This document shows, piece after piece, positions 9,301 to 17,674 of a stretch of 64,000 bases of DNA. Each line of letters opens with the position of its first letter. The stretch's first letter is position 1. The position numbers were made by a program, and so were the translations under genes. Below the pieces are notes generated by a model, which saw nothing but the letters and a program-made list of their open reading frames with translations, made no database searches and had not been told where the DNA came from. Origin of the DNA: DASSJT01 sp963715025 (GTDB lineage: Bacteria; Actinomycetota; Actinomycetes; Actinomycetales; Dermatophilaceae); NCBI GenBank assembly GCA_963715025.1, contig CAVQQQ010000009.1, positions 248,001 through 312,000 on the forward strand, in the 5' to 3' direction.

Positions 9301-10158
9301 GGGATGACGGCCCCGGGCCGCCGCGTGCCCAAGCGCGGCCTGGTCGCGGTCCTGTCCGCGGCTCCGCGCCGGGCCAAGGCCAAGGCCGGGACGTCCTGGC
9401 TCGGCAGTCCTCCCACCGAGCTGCGGCGGCCGGCGGAGGATGGCGACACCAGCCGCACTTACAACCCTCCTGTGCGGCTCAGAGTCGCCCGTGCCCTGGT
9501 CGAGCTGTGCCGGCTCCTCGCCGTCTTCGCCAACGTGGCCCTCTTCCTGGGCGTCGTGCTGGCCATCGAGGTGATGGCCCAGCGCAGCTGGTGGCTCGCC
9601 GCCGCGCTGGCCGGGCCGGTGCTCCTCCTCGGGGGCGCCGTCGCCGCCGCGCTCGCGGCGGCCGCCAAGTGGGCTCTGGTCGGCCGCGTCCGGGTGAAGG
9701 ACTACCCGCTGTGGAGCTCCTTCGTGTGGCGTAGCGAGCTCGCAGACTCCTTCATCGAGGTCGTGGGCGCTCCATGGCTGGCCCGCGGAGCGGCCGGGAC
9801 ACCGGTGCTCAACGTGTGGCTCCGCGCTCTCGGAGCGAGGATCGGCAAAGGAGTCTGGTGCGAGACCTACTGGCTGCCCGAGCCGGACCTGGTGGAGCTG
9901 CAGGACGGCTCGACCGTCAACCACGGCTGCGTCGTGCAGACGCACCTGTTCCATGACCGCAGACTCCGGCTCGGCAGGGTGACGCTGCGCGCCGGGTCGA
10001 CGCTGGGCCCCAACGGCGTCATCCTGCCCGCCGCAGTCCTGGGCAGACACGCTACGGTCGGACCCGTGTCACTGGTGATGAGAGGCGAGTCCGTGCCCGA
10101 CAAGACCCGCTGGATCGGCAATCCGATCGGTCCGTGGGCCGAGGACGACGGCGAGTGA
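6304..10158 (+). CDS. Pls/PosA-family nonribosomal peptide synthetase-like protein
   Basis: I use GTG 6304 (1,284 residues); the in-frame stretch upstream of it does not look like protein. The adenylation domain has core A3 FTSGSTGVPKGV (~146-157), A5 YGPTEATVV (~287) and A8 GRADDQVKVGGRRIELGEID (~385-404). A carrier domain follows with phosphopantetheine-site Ser530 in FFEVGGGSLAAAHLV. The remaining ~700 residues hold several membrane helices and three left-handed beta-helix, acyltransferase-like repeats. This A-T-membrane-tandem domain order is that of epsilon-poly-L-lysine synthetase and related Pls/PosA proteins, which make amino-acid homopolymers at the membrane. It is intact over 3.9 kb. 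GTGA overlap couples it to an M1 aminopeptidase. The amino acid used cannot be read from the sequence with confidence. Confidence 0.9.
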   Translation: MSLLRGDRAPPPRTLVDIFRETASDCAEHPALDNGVDVLTYAELAEAADGVAAELSALGVGLGDRVGVRLRSGTIDLYTAILGVLVAGAAYVPLDADDPDERARTVFGEAHVAAVIGDDLEITRVPGGDPRPAEPVDPQPGYDAWIIFTSGSTGVPKGVAVSHRSAAGFVDAESRLFLQGRPIGVGDRVMAGLSVAFDASCEEMWLAWRYGACLVPAPRSLVRSGMDLGPWLVANEITVVSTVPTLVALWPTEALADVRLLILGGEVCPPEIGARLASAEREVWNTYGPTEATVVACAARLDGQAPVRIGLPLDGWDLAVVDADGRHVASGETGELIIGGIGLARYLDPDKDAEKYAPMPGLGWERAYRSGDMVRYDEEGLVFAGRADDQVKVGGRRIELGEIDSALLSLPGVTGAAAAVRRTGSGNATLVGYVALSDGFDLHASLEAMRDRLPRPLVPRLAQVDALPTRTSGKIDRDALPWPVPTLGAAHAEPLELSGTAAWLQELWLEILGAVVTDLSDDFFEVGGGSLAAAHLVSRLRERFPEVTVADIYEQPRFGAMAAALDDMAAPAAVSNRTVRPVPLKAQAGQVAFTVLIRGLTGLRWVAWVAAGNTIAASWLGVDWLPTAPWWAIAVGWLLLVISPGRMLLTVVGARLLLRGIAPGAYPRGGRVHLRVWAAERLADEMGAANIAGAPWMRVYARALGGRVGRHVDLHAIPPVTGMLTLGDECSIEPEVDLSGHWLDGDILHLGAVAVGKRARVGARSMLCPGASIGAGAELAPGSAVFGEIPAGESWAGAPARRTGRARGPWGDARPDNRPAWLVAYAAMAVLIAMLPMLAVLAGLAAVWPWLGDAGSLADAARSAAPCLPLAAMVGLYSLAVMVWALVRLLGLGLSAGHHPIHGRQAWQAWSIIRLLDEARTWLFPLYSSTLTPAWLRALGARIGAEVEASTVLLIPKLTTVNDGAFLADDTLLGGYELGGGWLRIEQVKVGKHAFVGNSGMTAPGRRVPKRGLVAVLSAAPRRAKAKAGTSWLGSPPTELRRPAEDGDTSRTYNPPVRLRVARALVELCRLLAVFANVALFLGVVLAIEVMAQRSWWLAAALAGPVLLLGGAVAAALAAAAKWALVGRVRVKDYPLWSSFVWRSELADSFIEVVGAPWLARGAAGTPVLNVWLRALGARIGKGVWCETYWLPEPDLVELQDGSTVNHGCVVQTHLFHDRRLRLGRVTLRAGSTLGPNGVILPAAVLGRHATVGPVSLVMRGESVPDKTRWIGNPIGPWAEDDGE

Positions 10159-11469
10159 CGGCGGCCACCGTCACCGGCGTCGACGACTACCTCCCCGGGC
10201 ACGGCGACCCCACCTACGACGTGCGCCACTATGACCTTGCCCTCGAGTACAGGGTCGTCGGCAACCATCTGTCGGCCAGGGCCACGCTCACCGCCGTAGC
10301 CCTGCAGGACGTCCGCCGGATCAGCCTCGACCTGCACCGGCTCCACGTGGGCAGGGTCGTCGTGGACGGCGCCCGCGCCAGGTACAGGCACCGGGCGGGC
10401 AAGCTCGTCGCTATACCCTGCCGAACCCCTGACGCGCGGCCAGGAGTTCACGGTGGCGGTGACCTACCAGGGCAACCCCACGACCGTGCCGGGCATCGAC
10501 GGGGAGGCGGGCTGGGAGGAGCTGGACGACGGCGTCCTGGTGGCAGGGCAGCCGCACGGGGCGCCCTCCTGGTTTCCCTGCAACGACCGGCCGTCCAACA
10601 AGGCGGGCTACCGGATCGAGGTGGCGACGGCTACGGCATACCACGTCACTGCCAACGGAACCCTCGTCGAGCAGCGCCGCGGCGCCAGCCGGACCACGTG
10701 GGTGTTCGACCAGCCCGAGCCGATGGCCACGTATCTCGCGACCGTGCAGATCGGCCGGTACGGCAGCCGCATGCTGGCCACGGCTCCCGTGCCCATCCAG
10801 GCGGTCCGCTCCGGCGCCCTGGCCCGGAGGGCGGACGCCGCTCTGGCGCGGCAGGCCGAGATGATGGCCGTGTTCACGCGACGATTCGGGCCCTACCCCT
10901 TCTCCCAGTACACCGTGGTCGTCACCGACGACGAGCTCGAGATCCCCCTGGAAGCGCAGGGGATCTCGGCGTTCGGTGCCAACCACGCCACGACCGACTG
11001 GCAGTCGGAGCGGCTCGTGGCGCACGAGCTCGCCCACCAGTGGTTCGGCAACAGCCTGACGGTGCGGTTCTGGCGCGACATCTGGCTGCACGAGGGGTTC
11101 GCCTGCTACGCGGAATGGCTCTGGTCCGAGGAGTCTGGGGGGCCCTCGGCGGCGGAGCATGCGCAGCTCCACTGGCGACGGCTCGCGAGGCTGTCACAGG
11201 AGCTCATCCTGGCCGACCCCACCCCGCAGCTGATGTTCGACGACCGGGTCTACAAGCGGGGCGCGCTCACCCTCCACACCCTGCGGCTGACCCTCGGAGA
11301 GCAGCCCTTCTTCGAGATGCTGCGCTCCTGGGTGGACGACAACACCTACGGAACCGTCACCACGGGCATGTTCCTGGCCCACGTTCAGCACCACAGCGGG
11401 CGTCCTCTGGGCCGCCTACTCGACCCCTGGCTGTTCGCAGCCCCCCTGCCCGTCTTGCCTACGAGCTAG
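10155..11469 (+). pseudogene. M1-family metallopeptidase, single frameshift
   Basis: The N-terminal part begins at GTG 10155, overlapping the synthetase stop, and reads DDYLPGHGDPTYDVRHYDLALEY in one frame until about residue 90. The homology then continues in the +1 frame (EPLTRGQEFTVAVTYQGNP) to the stop at 11467-11469. Removing one C from the run at 10416-10419 restores a continuous protein. The catalytic region is complete: HELAHQWFGN at about 11023 with LHEGFACYAEW downstream supplies the HExxH-E zinc site. Intact homologues are gluzincin aminopeptidases of about 440 residues. With a poly-amino-acid synthetase directly upstream, a role in trimming or turning over its product is an attractive inference. 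Whether the shift is real or a read error cannot be decided here. Confidence 0.85.
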
Positions 11470-11489
11470 CCGCACGCCCGTCGGATCGA

Positions 11490-11998
11490 TCAGGCCCGAT
11501 CAGCCCGTGGCCTGCACGTCGTCCTGGTCCAGTGCCGCTGGAAGGCGGGCGCGGTGCGTACGCACCGAAATCCGATGTGACTCATCCCGGTGTCGACCAT
11601 CTGAGGGCGTCGCGCCGCTGGGCGGTACCTGAGGCAGTAGCTGTCGGCACACAGGAACGAGCCCCCCTTGATGACCCTCCAGGGGATTCGGAACTGAGGT
11701 TGCGCGGGGTCGTAGCTCTCGTGTTCGGTCACCGAGGGCGGAGCCGCGGGAACGCAGCACGCGTTCTCCTCGTGATGGCCGTGCCCGGCCGCCGCGTTCA
11801 TCAAGTTCGGCCGCGGCTCGGCATACCAGTCGGTAGTCCACTCCCAGACGTTTCCGGCCATGTCGTAGAGCCCGTGGCCGTTCGGGGGGAAGGAGCCCAC
11901 CGGCGTCGTCGCCCCATACCCGGCCTCGGGCCGCCAGGGGAAGTCGCCGTGCCAGTAGTTGGCGAGTCGCTGCGACGGCTTGGTGTCAATCGGCCGCG
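11490..11998 (-). pseudogene. SUMF1/formylglycine-generating-enzyme-like fragment, 5' truncated
   Basis: The minus strand encodes about 160 residues of the C-terminal part of an FGE-sulfatase (SUMF1) domain. Visible motifs are LANYWHGDFPW, the GLYDMAGNVWEWTTDWY hallmark, RVIKGGSFLC and HIGFRCVRT at the end. The reading frame runs up to a TAA at about 11999, with no start codon, and the N-terminal half of the domain is missing. The SulP gene's stop lies 20 bases further on, so a deletion appears to have removed the 5' part. CADSYC and CVPAAP cysteines remain. I treat it as a dead gene; an ATG at 11900 would give only a 136-residue fragment. Confidence 0.8.
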
Positions 11999-12017
11999 AT
12001 TAGTCCCCCAGGTGTCG

Positions 12018-13768
12018 CTAGTGCTGAGCCGTGCTGGTGGCCCAGGCGACAGCATCGACCATGTTGAGGTGAACTCGGTCGGGCCCGAGATGGTCGAGCA
12101 GGCCGGAACGTCGCGCCATTTCCATGGCTGGACCGTGCACATGGGCGAGGCCGAGCCGGACGTCGGCGGCCTCGAGCGTGGTAGCGAGCCTCGTGAGCGC
12201 CTCGGTGCTGGTGATGTCGATCTCGTCGTTCGCGTCGAGGTCGAGGAGGACGGTGTGAACCGGTTCCGGTTCACTGGCGGCCAGTGCCAGGATCGTGTCC
12301 TGGACGGCTTGGGCGTTCGCGTAGAACAGTGTCGCGTCGGGCCGGACGATCAGCAGGCCAGGCAGCGGCCTGGCGTCCGGGTCGCGCTGGACGTCCACGA
12401 AAACTCCCGGAGCGCTGGGAAGCGAGCCCAGGACGGAGACGCGTGGCTTGCTGGCCCGGTAGAGCAGCAGCAGGATCGACGTGACCACCCCGATGATCAA
12501 TGCCGGTAGCACATTCAGAGTGATTACCGATACGAGCGTGAGCATGCCGAGCCAGAACTCGCGCGGCATGAGCTGGTAGAACCTGCGCAGCTGGCCGACC
12601 TTCATCAGATGCGAGACGGCGTGGATAATGAGCGCGGCGAGGACGGCGTCGGGCAGATCTGTGAACAGCGGCGTCAGGGCCAGTACCGTCACCAGCGACA
12701 GCGCGCCTGCCACGATGCTCGACACCTGGCTGCGAGCGCCGGCCCCGTCGTTGACCGCGGTCTGCGAGAGGCTGCCGCCGGCGCCCAGTCCGCGCAGCAA
12801 TCCCGAGCCGAGGTTCGCGAAGCCAATGGCAACCATTTCCTGATTCGCCTCAAGGCGGTAGCCGTTCTTGTCGGCGAAGGTCTGTCCAGCGCCCAGCGCC
12901 TCGCTGAAGATCACCAGCATCAGCCCGGCTGCGCTGGGGATCAGCGTCCACAGGTCCGCCCTCGCGAGGTGAGGCAGCCCCACGGAAGGCAGGCCGGTCG
13001 GGATGTGGCCGACTGTGTCAACACCGTGCTTGGACAGCTCGAGCGCGGCACTGGCAGCGATCGCGACCGTCAGCAGGATGAGCCCACCCGGTAGTCGGGG
13101 CGCCCACCGCTCGAAGGCGAACAACGCCAGCAGCGACAGCGCTCCCACGGCGAGCGTTGTCACGCTGGTGTGTCCCAGATTGACCACGATGTGAGCGAAC
13201 TGGCGGATCGAGTCACCCTCGCCCGTCGTCAGACCGAACAGCTGGGCAGCTGGCTGATGCTGACGAAGATTGCCAGCCCGAACACAAAGCCTCCCATCAC
13301 CGGGCGAGACAGGAACTGGGTGATGAACCCCATCCGGCACAAGCCTGCGGCGATGAACAGGACGCCGGTGATGATGACGAACCCCGACGCCAGCGCGGCG
13401 TAGTCAGCCGCATCCGTCGGATGCAGCGCGGTCACCGTGGAGAACACCAGCACCGCCGAGGCCGATGTTCCGGCCACGACCAGCTGACGGCTCGTGCCGA
13501 ACACCGCGTACAGGCCCAGTGAGGCCAACAGGGTGTAGAGCCCAGCCTGCGGAGGCAGCCCAGCCAAGCTGGCGTAAGCGATCATCTCCGGAATCAGCAG
13601 ACCCCAGACCGTGAAGCCCGCGATCGAATCGCGGGTCAGCCACCCGCGCTGATAGTCCGGCAGCCATCCGGTGATGGGCAGGAATCTCTCCAGACCGTGT
13701 GACGGCTCCGCCGTCATATAGCTCCCACCGGTCCTTGGCGGACCCGTTCCGGCATGCCCACCGCTCAT
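12018..13768 (-). pseudogene. SulP-family anion transporter with STAS domain, single frameshift
   Basis: The first 175 residues read MSGGHAGTGPPRTGG, then the SulP hallmark LPDYQRGWLTRDSIAGFTV and several membrane helices, ending in FVSISQLPSCSV at a stop. The protein continues in another frame as LFGLTTGEGDSIRQFAHIVV through further helices to a cytoplasmic STAS domain (VLLDLDANDEIDITSTEAL). Adding one base at about 13243-13246 (CCCAGCTG to CCCAAGCTG) joins the two into a normal ~580-residue transporter. SulP proteins import sulfate, bicarbonate or dicarboxylates across the membrane. Start ATG is 13768. It is convergent with nothing upstream and is separated from the tRNA-repeat region at 14.05 kb by a non-coding stretch. 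Confidence 0.85.
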
Positions 13769-13997
13769 CGGCCCGACACCTCCTCCGCCCTTTGGTGCAG
13801 GGCTGCCTCTATGGTGGGCGACAGTCGAAACGCATGCATCAGATCAGCCTCGGCCACCCGTCCTTTCCCCGGAATGGCGGCTGCTGCGCCCGATCTACAC
13901 CTAGGTCAAAAGAGCCCATGGCCAGGGAACGGTTCCACGAATCCGAGGGGAGCATCACCATCGAAGGGCGCATCCGACGACGGCCGGACGCAATGAG
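13769..13997. other. Non-coding stretch upstream of SulP gene
   Basis: No frame here looks like a real protein. It would hold the promoter of the minus-strand SulP gene, but I see no convincing -35/-10 pair. Confidence 0.4.
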
Positions 13998-14037
13998 AAG
14001 GGCCTCTGACCGGCATACCTGCTGGTCAGAGACCCTT
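13998..14037 (-). terminator. Hairpin terminator beside tRNA-Tyr 3' repeat at 14.05 kb
   Basis: An inverted repeat pairs AAGGGCCTCTGACC with GGTCAGAGACCCTT around an 11-base loop. Read on the minus strand it lies ten bases beyond the tRNA 3'-end copy, the place of a tRNA terminator. Confidence 0.75.
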
Positions 14038-14046
14038 CATGCACGG

Positions 14047-14097
14047 GGTGGCAGGTGAAGGAGTCGAACTTTCGTAGCTTTCGCGACGGATTTACAG
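14047..14097 (-). repeat. tRNA-Tyr 3'-end copy (att-like site A)
   Basis: These 51 bp match the intact tRNA-Tyr gene's 3' part (53966-54016) with two mismatches. They cover the acceptor-stem 3' strand, T arm, variable arm and anticodon-stem half, and end inside the anticodon loop. The rest of the tRNA is absent. This is the pattern left by tyrosine-recombinase integration into a tRNA gene. Confidence 0.85.
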
Positions 14098-14144
14098 CCC
14101 GCCGCCGCCGAGGCGCTGACCAGCGCAAACGCTGCCTGACGCGC

Positions 14145-14198
14145 AACTTCGCCGCGAATTCGCCACAAACAGTCGACGCGCACCATCGCCAGCCGACG
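14145..14198. repeat. Arm-like dispersed repeat adjoining att-like site A
   Basis: The stretch begins AACTTCGCCGCGAATTCGCC and continues through AGTCGACGCGCACC. Related copies follow the other tRNA-repeat copies at 33750, 41173 and 44191 at a similar distance (~45 bp), and occur alone at 26359, 38559, 40909 and 43899. It may be the arm-type part of an attachment site. Confidence 0.55.
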
Positions 14199-14352
14199 AC
14201 ACTCGGACCCGGTATAAATCCCGACCCCCGAGTTCCATAGCGACCTTCGCGACCGAGGCCCAGGCTGACCGGCAAGGTCCATCGCCCCGCGGCGGGGCTC
14301 GGCAGGAACTTGCTACCGCGATGAGCAGTGTCGCGACGACCCTCGGCGCGAG

Positions 14353-14880
14353 TCAGTCGACGACACGTCCGTGGTGAGTAGCGCGGTACAGCGGGATCCG
14401 ATCCACGTAGTGGGACGCGTTCAGCCTGATCTTCTCCCGCTCGGCATCCGTGGTCTCGCGAGGGACCTTGCCCGGTATGCCGAGAAGGAGAGACCCGGCG
14501 GGGATGGAGACACCCTCGGACACGACTGCGCCCGCCCCGATGATCGAGTCAGGCCCGATCGAGGCACCGTTCATGACGATGGCACCCATGCCGATGAGGA
14601 CGTCGTCGTCGACCTGGCACCCGTGCAGCACCGCGCCGTGGCCCACAGTCACCCCTGACCCGATCCTGAGCGGAAAACCGAGGTCCGCGTGGAGAACGGC
14701 GCAGTCCTGGATGTTGCTGCGCTCCCCCACCACGATCGTGTCGCCGTCGGCGCGGATCACTGCGGAGTACCACAGGGACGCCCAGGCGGCCAGGACAGCA
14801 TCGCCGACGACCGTGGCGTTCGGGGCGATCCAGGCCCGGGCGTCGACGGACGGATGACGCTCCCCCAGGTTGACGTGCAT
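14353..14880 (-). CDS. Gamma-carbonic-anhydrase-family (LbH) protein
   Basis: The 175-residue protein is full length for the gamma carbonic anhydrase/YrdA/PaaY group. Hexapeptide repeats of the left-handed beta-helix are visible: APNATVVGDAVL, SNIQDCAVLHAD, SGVTVGHGAVLHGC, IGMGAIVMNGASIG. The zinc-binding histidines of the family correspond to the His residues in VLHAD and in VGHGAVLHG. The C-terminal helix (DAEREKIRLNASHYVD) is also typical. Start ATG 14880. The enzymes interconvert CO2 and bicarbonate, though many homologues have no demonstrated activity. A degraded SDR gene lies directly upstream in the same direction with a one-base gap, so they may once have been an operon. Confidence 0.9.
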   Translation of the reverse strand: MHVNLGERHPSVDARAWIAPNATVVGDAVLAAWASLWYSAVIRADGDTIVVGERSNIQDCAVLHADLGFPLRIGSGVTVGHGAVLHGCQVDDDVLIGMGAIVMNGASIGPDSIIGAGAVVSEGVSIPAGSLLLGIPGKVPRETTDAEREKIRLNASHYVDRIPLYRATHHGRVVD

Positions 14881-14881
14881 G

Positions 14882-15663
14882 TCAGACCCCCTCGACGAGG
14901 ACGACGACGAGAGTACACGGTCCGTGAACGTCGGGGATGAGCGTGATCGCCCGGCGTCCCCGGTCCGGCGAGGCGTCGAGCGCGATCATGCCTCCGATGC
15001 GGCTGCCGGACCTCATCGGCGGTCTGGCTTCCGGTGCGGACCCAGCCCGGCGCCACGGTGTTCGCTGTGATCCCGTCCGCGGCGTGGTCCACGGCCACCG
15101 ATCGCGAAACCCACCATGCCGGCCTTCGCTGGGCCGTAGGCGGCCTCCCCGCGCATCGCCATCACAGGCCCGGTCGCGGAGGCGACCATCACCACCAGGC
15201 CCCAACGTCGCTGGCGCAAGCCCGGCCGGACGGAGCGTGTGGTCAGAAAGGCGGTGTCGAGGTTCCGGGCCAGCGATCGACGCCACTGCGCGTACGTCGT
15301 TACGCCGACAGATCCTGACTCCTCACCTCCTGAGGCCATCGCGTCGACGGCGGGCACGCTGAGGCTGGTCATGCCGGCGTTGTCAACGAGCACCGTGGGA
15401 GGCCCCAGCGCCTCGCTCACCTCGGCGGTGGCGCGCAGGACCTGCTCCTCATCTGTCAGGTCGACCACCACCCCGAGAGGCTCGATCCCCGCCTGCTCCA
15501 GTTCGTCGGCGCGCTGGTGCGCGTGGGAGGTGGTTGCCGTCACCGCGACCGCGGCGCCCATCGCACCGAGCAGCCCGGCCGTGGCGAGACCAATACCGTC
15601 CACGGCACGGGCCCTTCTGACGAGGGCGACGTGACCGCTGAGGTCAAAGGGGTTGGACTGCAC
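14882..15663 (-). pseudogene. Degraded short-chain dehydrogenase (SDR)
   Basis: From GTG 15663 the sequence reads SNPFDLSGHVALV, but the expected glycine motif TGxxxGIG is garbled to RRARAVDGIG. Later SDR elements survive: VDNAGMTSLS, MVASATGPV and the catalytic pattern AAYGPAKAG. After FAI the frame breaks; MAVDHAADGITANTVAPGWVRTGS continues in one other frame and the C-terminus is not recognisable as an SDR end. At least two frameshifts and a replaced 3' end make a working enzyme unlikely. Intact relatives reduce 3-ketoacyl or other carbonyl substrates with NAD(P)H. It is one base upstream of the carbonic-anhydrase-like gene. Confidence 0.75.
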
Positions 15664-15870
15664 GGCCTGACCGTGACCTCCGAGAGCGGGCCGGTCAAGC
15701 ACCGCAGCATTCGGACGGGACATGCCGCGGGGACAGACAGGCCACGCACCGCACGCCTGGCCATCACGCGAAGATGGACTGGTCAGCGCACGCGACCCTC
15801 CTGCGTGTTGCGGGCCTACGCGCGCCACAGGCAATGACCGAATGGCTCGGACGCTATGCCGCGAGGTCAG

Positions 15871-16131
15871 TCAGGGACCTGTCGCGAGTCCGAACGCCGA
15901 GACGGAGCGCTGCTGGTGAAGGTTGCCAGAAAGGATGCTGCGGATCATCTCGGCGTCGGCATCCTCTCGTCCCTCGATCATGGCCAGGAGGTCGTCGACC
16001 TCTGCCCGCGTAGTGTAGGTCGCCAACTTGCGCTTGAGCTCGCGGTACGTGGCACGCGCATGGCGACGTTCGCTCAATTCGTGAACGGCTGTCCGGAGAG
16101 CGGGCCGAGTGCCGGCGAAGAGGTGTGTCAT
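15871..16131 (-). CDS. Small conserved-looking actinobacterial protein of unknown function
   Basis: The 86-residue product is rich in charged helical sequence: RHARATYRELKRKLATYTT, then AEVDDLLAMIEGREDADAE. This looks like the short DUF-type proteins of actinobacteria with the pattern 'R-x-ELAxYTTPAExxDLxAxLxR', which I recall but cannot check. It has no membrane segment or signal peptide. Upstream at 16182-16212 lies a sequence nearly identical to the one in front of the 22.5-kb aldo/keto reductase genes, suggesting control by one of the nearby LysR regulators. The downstream end extends over a low-information tail (QQRSVSAFGLATGP). Function unknown. Confidence 0.6.
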   Translation of the reverse strand: MTHLFAGTRPALRTAVHELSERRHARATYRELKRKLATYTTRAEVDDLLAMIEGREDADAEMIRSILSGNLHQQRSVSAFGLATGP

Positions 16132-16181
16132 GGAGATTCCTCATGGGACGTTGCGGGTGTGGGAGTTCTACGATGCCCCCT

Positions 16182-16212
16182 GTCAGACTCAGACGTCCAA
16201 CAGCAGAAACCG
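16182..16212 (-). promoter_or_regulatory. LysR-type operator/promoter candidate upstream of the 86-residue gene
   Basis: These 31 bp match 27 of 31 positions of 22397-22427 in inverted orientation, and all four differences are T/C changes when read on the minus strand. Both sites lie about 50-85 bp before a short gene and near a LysR gene, so a shared regulator site is the simplest reading. Confidence 0.6.
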
Positions 16213-16289
16213 ATCGAAGTAAGCGCCCACACTTCTAAGTCACTCGGCACGGGTCGGCTCAGCGAGACGGATGTTCTGCGGACACCGGT

Positions 16290-16510
16290 GCCGCGAGCTG
16301 CGCAGCCATGTGTCCGGCGCCATACCCGTTGTCGATGTTGACGACGGCCACGCCTGGCGCAGCGGTTGAGCATGGTCAGTGGCGGGGCCAGTCCCTCGAA
16401 GGCCGCCATAGCCCACTGAGGTCGGAAGCGCCACCACGGGAGCCGTGACCAGCCACCACGCTGACCGCGGCCCCGCGAAGAGGCAGCGGGTTCAGGACTG
16501 CTTCCTGGGC
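16290..16510 (-). pseudogene. larB: larB remnant (AIR-carboxylase-like, nickel-pincer cofactor synthesis)
   Basis: On the minus strand, spread over at least two frames, I read SVV-GLVTAPVVALPTSVGYG, then LTMLNRCA, then VAVVNIDNGYGAGHMAAQLA. These three blocks in this order are the C-terminal signature of LarB, the protein that carboxylates and hydrolyses nicotinic acid adenine dinucleotide for the nickel-pincer cofactor of lactate racemase. One frameshift falls in the RCAR stretch and another before LVTAP. About half of the usual protein is not recognisable. No larC or larE is seen nearby, so this is an isolated relic. Confidence 0.75.
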
Positions 16511-16658
16511 CATCTTCCGTGCTTGGCGGACCCGCCAGCCCCGCGACGTGCGCGCGCGCATCGGTACCTCTCGGGCCATATCGGTCAGGCTCACCGTCCC
16601 TGACGGTGCTGGTGATGCTGTTCACCCGGAGATTGGTGACGACAGTCATCGCCACCGT

Positions 16659-17549
16659 TCAGGACATTGTCGGGTAGCTGTCGTGGACCATGTCGATGAA
16701 GGCGCGCGCGGCGGCTGAGGCCGGTCGCGTCGGAGTCGTCACCAGTGATACGAGGAACTGCGGATGCGGACGGACGTGCCGCAGCACCACACGCCGGGGG
16801 TCGGGAAGGGTGGACGGGCTTACGAAGGCGAACCCGAACCCGGCGCGGACGAGCTCGGACACGGTGGGGATGTCTCCCACCTCCACGGCGACCTCGCGCT
16901 GCAGGCCGGCGTCGGCGAACAGCCGGTCGACGCTCACGCGGGTCCCCCAGCCGGGCGGGTTGTCCACGAACGTCTCGCCGTCGAGCTCGGTCAGGGCAAT
17001 GCGCCGGCGGCCGGTCAGCGGATGGTCAGGCGGGCAGGCCAGCAGCATCTCTTCGGCGGCGAGGGTGCGCAGGTTCAGCCCCTTGGGGTGTCCCGCGGGC
17101 AGGCTGGCGAACGCCAGGTCGAGCTTGCCGTCGTAGACGTCCCGGGCGAGGTCGGCGGACCCGCCCTCGGCCGGGCTGGGGACGAGTCTGACCTCGGGGT
17201 GCTCGCGGTGGAACCTGGTCAGCAGCGCGGCGAGGTCGATCAGGGCCAGGGAGTGCATGATGCCGACGCGCACCGTGCCGCGGACCCCACCGCGGACAGC
17301 GGCTACGGCGTCGCGCGCGGCCTCGGCCGCAGCCAGGGTGCGTCGGGCCTCGACGACCAGCGCCGCACCCGCATCGGTGAGCCGCACGCTGTGCGTGGTG
17401 CGGTCGAACAGCCGCGAGCCGAGCTCGCGTTCGAGGCTCCGGACCGACACCGACAACGCGGACTGGACCAGGTGGATGCGCGCCGCCGCTCGCGTGAAGC
17501 TCTGCTCCTCCGCGACGGCGAGGAAGTGCTCGAGGTGCCGAAGTTCCAC
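16659..17549 (-). CDS. LysR-family transcriptional regulator
   Basis: The regulator is about 296 residues from GTG 17549 (an in-frame ATG at 17582 is possible). The N-terminal winged helix-turn-helix is clear: LRHLEHFLAVAEEQSFTRAA, then VQSALSVSVRSLERELGSRLFDRT. A substrate-binding domain follows, containing ARDVYDGKLDLAFASLPAG and VSELVRAGFGFAFVSPS. It is divergent from an MFS exporter gene starting 126 bp away, the classical LysR arrangement, so the exporter is the likely target. It resembles the second LysR at 21.5-22.4 kb and the two may share operator type. The ligand is unknown. Confidence 0.93.
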   Translation of the reverse strand: MELRHLEHFLAVAEEQSFTRAAARIHLVQSALSVSVRSLERELGSRLFDRTTHSVRLTDAGAALVVEARRTLAAAEAARDAVAAVRGGVRGTVRVGIMHSLALIDLAALLTRFHREHPEVRLVPSPAEGGSADLARDVYDGKLDLAFASLPAGHPKGLNLRTLAAEEMLLACPPDHPLTGRRRIALTELDGETFVDNPPGWGTRVSVDRLFADAGLQREVAVEVGDIPTVSELVRAGFGFAFVSPSTLPDPRRVVLRHVRPHPQFLVSLVTTPTRPASAAARAFIDMVHDSYPTMS

Positions 17550-17674
17550 ATCCAGCCCTAGGTCATGCCTCAGACAGGCCATGCTTCAGATCGATGACAG
17601 AAATGAAATGTCTTCGTTCGACAGCATAACCAGATTCCGGGAGGGTGGAAGCACCAACGACCAGGAGCCCCGCT

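Noticed and set aside
6961..10050. A 1,029-codon open frame on the minus strand opposite the Pls/PosA gene
   Set aside because: It is a GC-rich antisense shadow: no recognisable domain, low-complexity Arg/Gly/His composition, while the plus strand encodes a clear adenylation-carrier protein.
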